From: Erinaceus europaeus
Lineage: Eukaryota > Chordata > Mammalia > Eulipotyphla > Erinaceidae
DNA length: 64,000 nt
Assembly (NCBI RefSeq): GCF_950295315.1
Contig: NC_080172.1
Coordinates: 117,052,788 to 117,116,787, forward strand
Direction of reading: 5' to 3'
Shown here: positions 60,222 through 64,000 of the stretch, one piece after another
How positions within the stretch are numbered: position 1 is the stretch's first letter
Layout of the letters: every line of letters begins with the position of its first letter
Translations under genes and position numbers: made by a program
Notes under the pieces: generated by a model
Told to the model about the DNA's origin: nothing
Seen by the model: only the letters and a program-made list of their open reading frames with translations
Databases searched by the model: none

Positions 60222-60880
60222 GGATCAGGCAGTGGCACACCTGGTTAAGTTCACATGTTACCATGTGCAAGGGCCCTGGTTCGAACCCCTCTTCCCCACC
60301 TGCAGGGGAAATGCTTCATGAGCGGTGAGGCAGGTCTGCAGGTGAGCGGTGAGGCAGGTCTGCAGGTGAGCGGTGAAGCAGGGCTGCAGGTGAGCGGTGA
60401 AGCAGGGCTGCAGGTGAGCGGTGAAGCAGGGCTGCAGGTGAGCGGTGAAGCAGGGCTGCAGGTGAGCGGTGAAGCAGGGCTGCAGGTGAGCGGTGAAGCA
60501 GGGCTGCAGGTGAGCGGTGAAGCAGGGCTGCAGGTGAGCGGTGAAGCAGGGCTGCAGGTGAGCGGTGAAGCAGGGCTGCAGGTGAGCGGTGAAGCAGGGC
60601 TGCAGGTGAGCGGTGAAGCAGGGCTGCAGGTGAGCGGTGAAGCAGGGCTGCAGGTGAGCGGTGAAGCAGGGCTGCAGGTGAGCGGTGAAGCAGGGCTGCA
60701 GGTGTCCATCTTTCTCTCTATCTCCCCTCCTTTCTCAATTCCTCTCTGTCCTAACAAGTAAAAAAAAAAAAAAAAGAAAAAGAAAAAAAGAAAAGGAAAA
60801 AGTGCTGCAAGAAGCAGCAGATTCATAGTGCCAGCACCAAGGCCCAGCAACAACCCTGGTGGGGAAAAATGATGAGAATC
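60222..60880 (+). mobile_element. SINE-A with internal 24 bp x 16 minisatellite
   Basis: Head GGGATCAGGCAGTGGCACAC, B box GGTTCGAACCCC, then the body word GCGGTGAAGCAGGGCTGCAG plus GTGA repeated. 16 units of exactly 24 bp occupy 60321-60704. The first two units have GAGGCAGGTCTG and the other 14 GAAGCAGGGCTG with no other change. The CT stretch, A15 tail and 3' segment (GCAGCAGATTCATAGTGCC) follow once. The 8-residue repeat frames on both strands are by-products. Confidence 0.95.
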
Positions 60881-60939
60881 ATAATAGGAATAGAAAAATA
60901 AAAATAAAAAATAGATAAATAGGCATAGAAATAATAGGC

Positions 60940-61088
60940 AACCCATATCTGTGATCTTCGGAGAACCACTGCAGTTTCTAATGAAGGGAATAGGGACACA
61001 GAACTCTGGTGGTAGAACAGTGAGGAATGAGACCCCTGTTACCTTATAATTTTGTAAACCAATAGTAACTCACTAATAAAATTTTAAA
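60940..61088 (+). mobile_element. R1 3'-end fragment
   Basis: CTAATGAAGGGAATAGGGAC, GAACTCTGGTGGTAGAACAG, CCCCTGTTACCTTATAATTT and an AATAAAATTTTAAAAA tail. It is strongly 5'-truncated. Confidence 0.75.
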
Positions 61089-61215
61089 AACTAATAATCC
61101 CCAAGCCTGAGACAACCAACAAGTTCACAGCAGAGTCTTTCCTGTGGACTGCCACCACTCTGCCCACATGCCTTGGTTTGGTCCACACAAATGGCATCCC
61201 TGCAAGGATAAAGGC

Positions 61216-61602
61216 TGCCAGGAGAGCCTGAGGGTGCTTCTTCCCGAGCGTGTGCTCTCTGGGTTGGAGAGAACTCGACTGGAGCCAACCTAGGCTGCTG
61301 TGTGGGAGAGGGATCAGGAACTCGTGCTGGGCTAGCATTGCAGGAGACAGACTCTGTGACTCTCAGAGCCAGAAGGCAATCCAATGTGTTTAATCAGAAA
61401 AGAATCTGTATTTATACTCACCAAGAAGGAAATAGTAGGGTGGAAAACAGGTTGTGACGTAGAGAGGGGGCGGAGCAAAAAAAGAGTGTGAACCAGTGGG
61501 ATTAACCGAGAGCCCTGCAGGCAGGGCGGGTCTCAGGTAAAACAGTGATTATGTAAATAGACCACAGCATTACTCAGGGAGGAGCTGGCGTACTGCCCAA
61601 CA
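61216..61602 (-). mobile_element. Solo LTR-B with perfect 6 bp TSD
   Basis: 387 bp; plus-strand ends TGCCAGGAGAGCC and TACTGCCCAACA. The direct repeat AAAGGC is at 61210-61215 and 61603-61608. Internal words match the other LTR-B copies in reverse (GAGAACTCGACTGGAGCCAA, GTAAATAGACCACAGCATTA). Confidence 0.95.
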
Positions 61603-61608
61603 AAAGGC

Positions 61609-62597
61609 CACTTGTGGACGAAGAATGAGCACGGGAGACAGAGGACACACAGTTCAGGGTCCACTGGAGATGTCACCCCACACCCTCCACCTCTGCCTTC
61701 AGCAGCTTTCCCGTGTCCCGTGTGGCCAGGGTGATGGACACCCCACCCCCAGCATGCACAGTAGAGCAGCCAGGCAGCTGGAAGGTCAGGGCTAATGAAA
61801 GATGCTATCTGGAAACCCAGTGCCAAGCCAAGCTGACATAATTAGCTGTATTTGTGGTCCTTAAGACTTGGCAAGTGAGGACGGGGTGGGAGGAGAGGAA
61901 GGGACGAGGGCATCCCCTTCTGAAGCTTCTGGAACAAAGAGAGCAATCTGGACGCCTTCCAGTTAGTGAAAGCAACTTTCCGAGCGGCCATCTAATTAGC
62001 GCCTGCCCGGCTTCCACTAAACAAAGGCACACAGCAAATAAACAGGGATGCTTGTCTTCCCTGAGCTTCATCCCACTGACTTCCAGAATGCCGACAGCTT
62101 CAGAGTCAGCCTGCACTGCCATGGCTCCAGTGCCAGAGGGTGTCCACCCCCCAAAAATAAGGTTGCATTTGCAACACTGGTGTTTGGAGTGCAGCTTAAT
62201 AATGTTGTTGACATCCCAGATGGCCCAGAGCCACTTAAAAAGAGTCATTCGTTCTCTGAGGTTGATGGGAGATGGCAGAAGCCAGTTTCCTTTTTATCTG
62301 GTTTGTTGTCTTTCAATGAGCCAAGTCTGAACCTCTGGGATCTTAAGCAAAGAGGTTACCTTGAACTCGCCTGGATTTCCCAGTCGGAAATAAGAAATCC
62401 AATTGCACATATATCCTGGAGGGTCTTTGAGAGAATCTGGGACATGGTGCAGCTTGGAAGGTGCTTCAGGGGTGACACGCAGGGCTGGAGACCATGGTGA
62501 TGGAGACAAGGGCAGTGATGGAGGGAGGGAAGGTGGTCTCCACATGGCCGCTGATGAAGATGACAGTGGTGGTGATCCTCAAGGACGTGCCCTGAGG
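61609..62597. promoter_or_regulatory. Candidate conserved non-coding element
   Basis: Nearly 1 kb free of recognised repeats. 61830-62430 is complex and AT/GC balanced, with TAATTA words at 61839-61844 and 61993-61998, AACAAAG at 61934, CAAATAAACA near 62035 (forkhead-like) and GCATTTGCAAC near 62165. Weak frames exist on both strands but without domain signal. An enhancer role is inferred from motif content and absence of repeats. Confidence 0.4.
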
Positions 62598-62722
62598 GGG
62601 CTGTGGGGCCGGGCAGTGGTGCACCATGTTAAGTGCACATAGTACTAAGCGTAAGGACCCAGGTTTGAGCCCCCAATTCCCACATGCTGGAGGGGGGCAC
62701 TTCACAATCAGGAAGCAGGTCT

Positions 62723-62763
<41 letters not shown>

Positions 62764-62800
62764 CTCAATTTCTCCCTGTCCTACCCAATTAAAAAATGAG
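62598..62800 (+). mobile_element. SINE copy
   Basis: Head GGGGCCGGGCAGTGGTGCAC, B box AGGTTTGAGCCCC, body, (CT)n at 62728-62760, and CTGTCCTACCCAATTAAAAA tail. Confidence 0.85.
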
Positions 62801-62802
62801 AG

Positions 62803-63075
62803 CCAGGAGGTAGCACACCTGGTTAAATGAACACATTACCATGGGCAAGGATCTGAGTTTGAGCCCCTGTCTCCCCACCTGCAGGGGGAAGCTTCACACA
62901 TGGTGAAGCAGGTCTACAGGTGTCTACCTTTCTCCCTCTCTACCTCCCTCTCCTCTCTCTCAATTTCTCTCTGTCCTGTCCAATAAAATGGAAAAAAATG
63001 GCTTCCAGGTGCAGTGTATTTATAGATCCATTGCTGAGTCCCAGCATAACCCTGGAGGCGAAAGGGGGGTGGGTC
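62803..63075 (+). mobile_element. SINE-A copy, long form
   Basis: Head GAGCCAGGAGGTAGCACACC, B-box region GAGTTTGAGCCCC, body CATGGTGAAGCAGGTCTACA, GTCCTGTCCAATAAAATGG, 3' segment GGCTTCCAGGTGCAGTG. Confidence 0.88.
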
Positions 63076-63425
63076 CTGAAGGTTGACTAGTTCATGTGCT
63101 TGGTCCTCCCTGCACAGAGAAGTGTAGTGATGATATTACTGTGTTCAGAGGGTGGTGTTTCAACTATTTTCACATGTCCTCTCTTGTTTGCACCATTCCA
63201 CCCATCTAAGAGGAAGTTCCTATTAATAATTGAAGTTTACAAGCAAGAAGGCAATTGATACTCAAAAGGTTAAGGACTGTGCATGAGACACCATGGTGAA
63301 GATAAACACCAGGCTTTGGACTTGGGTCTTGAGAGCAAAATATGGCTGTTCTATCTGTAACACATGCATTGCCTTACACATAATATTTCAGGGAGTACAG
63401 AGAGGTTGAAGGGGCCCCAGAATTT
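63076..63425 (+). mobile_element. Possible MIR remnant in intergenic DNA
   Basis: 63150-63340 loosely follows MIR order (CACATGTCCTCTCTTGTTTG, CATCTAAGAGGAAGTTCC, TTGAAGTTTACAAGCAAGAA, GGTTAAGGACTGTGCATGAG). It is too diverged to be sure. Confidence 0.35.
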
Positions 63426-63765
63426 GCATTTTTTAAAATATTTATTCCCTTTTCATTGCCCTTGTTTTTTTTTGTTGTTGTAGTTATTCTTGTTGTCATT
63501 ATTGTTGGATAAGACAGAGAGAAATGGAGAGAGGAGGGGGAGACAGAGAGGGGGAGAGAAAGACAGACACCTGCAGACCTGCTTCACTATCTGTGAAGCG
63601 ACTCCCCTGCAGGTGGGGAGCCGGGGGCTTGAACCGGGATCCTTATGCTGGTCCTTGTGCTCTCCATTTCTCTCTGTCCTATCCAACAACAACAATAATA
63701 ACTACAATAATAAAACAAGGGCAACAAAAGGGAATAAATAAATAAATAAATATTTTTAAATAAAA
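63426..63765. mobile_element. Fold-back SINE-A
   Basis: 63426-63660 is a reverse SINE-A from its tail up to the B-box region and TTATGCTGGTCCTTGTGCT. It then switches directly to the forward 3' end of SINE-A (CTCTCCATTTCTCTCTGTCC, AACAACAATAATAACTAC, AATAAATAAATAAATATTTT) up to 63765. The two tails are inverted copies of about 100 bp. The head of the reverse SINE is lost at the junction. Confidence 0.85.
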
Positions 63766-63889
63766 AAATAAGAGAGGAGGAGGAGAAAAAGAAATGTGGT
63801 TGAGTCAGTCACTTAACTCTGACCAAGCATACAGGAGCTTCTGGACAGGAAGACACATCCTCTGAAGGGATCTACATGTAAGAAAAATT
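63766..63889. other. Short spacer
   Basis: Unrecognised sequence after the SINE, with a short GGAGGAGGAG run. Confidence 0.3.
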
Positions 63890-64000
63890 TTAAAGTAGGG
63901 ATCAACTAGGAGTACCAAAGGAGACCACCTGGGACCACAACAAGACAGGACAAGACAAATTCGGGATTGTTCTCAAATCACCGGTGAGTACAAACACGTG
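63890..64000 (+). mobile_element. Probable L1 5' UTR, cut by the window end
   Basis: Homologous to 55130-55230 (GGAGACCACCTGGGA, ACAACAAGA, AAATCACC, GAGTACAAACACGTG). It continues beyond the window, so a longer L1 may start here. Confidence 0.45.

Noticed and set aside
60251..60946. Repeat protein with an eight-residue period on either strand
   Set aside because: The 24 bp minisatellite length is divisible by three, so frames stay open. The sequence is an amplified SINE body.
61854..62330. 158 codon frame in the repeat-free block as a gene
   Set aside because: Overlapping frames of equal length exist on both strands, with no domain or splice structure. A non-coding element is more likely.

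Overview
This is a vertebrate, specifically mammalian, intergenic-type window with one protein-coding gene. The host is most likely a hedgehog (Erinaceus or a close relative). This is inferred from dozens of tRNA-derived SINEs whose heads and pyrimidine-rich bodies look like the Erinaceidae-type SINEs, and from a second abundant repeat I know only from hedgehog sequence. Ancient mammal-wide repeats (MIR, L1) confirm a placental mammal. There are no bacterial features, CRISPR arrays or operons.

The only gene I can support is KLHDC7A (kelch domain-containing 7A), plus strand, 17869-20247. It is an uninterrupted 792-codon reading frame with an N-terminal membrane segment, a long low-complexity middle, a BACK-like helical segment and five kelch blades. 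In human the gene lies on 1p36.13 between IGSF21 and PAX7. No exon of either neighbour is visible, so the rest is probably the flanking non-coding territory.

Layout. 1-9.6 kb: single-copy DNA with scattered minus-strand SINEs and a 0.6 kb CT tract. 9.6-14.0 kb: three large arrays, namely a 1.57 kb CCCTT/AAGGG array inside a SINE, a GA array on a SINE tail and a 48-49 bp minisatellite. 14-17.8 kb: SINEs and the gene's 5' flank. 17.9-20.2 kb: KLHDC7A. 20.6-22 kb: a same-orientation train of SINEs. 22-34.7 kb: mixed single-copy DNA, SINEs and G-rich or purine arrays. 34.7-39.4 kb: a decayed L1 carrying two LTRs and another retroposon. 39.4-49 kb: single-copy DNA with solo LTRs. 49-52.7 kb: a rearranged endogenous retrovirus (ERV). 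52.7-58 kb: L1 pieces and retroposons. 58.9-60.9 kb: three arrays seeded in SINEs. 61.2-64 kb: a solo LTR, a repeat-free block, SINEs and a probable L1 5' end.

Names used below. SINE-A: tRNA-like head ending in a GGTTCGAACCC-type B box, then a GGTGAAGCAGGTCTGCAGGTGTC body and an AACAACAA/AATAAATA tail. SINE-B: related, with a CCAGGTGGTGGTGCACCTGGTTGAGC head and an AATAAATAAAGAT tail. SINE-C and SINE-D: more diverged tRNA-like families. R1: an unnamed retroposon of about 700 bp. LTR-B: a 0.37-0.5 kb LTR making 6 bp target duplications. Boundaries are read by eye, so edges without a stated target-site duplication (TSD) may be off by tens of bases.

I find no undescribed protein system. The most unusual content is the repeat biology: SINEs repeatedly acting as nurseries for micro- and minisatellites, the R1 retroposon, and the inverted, recombined ERV.
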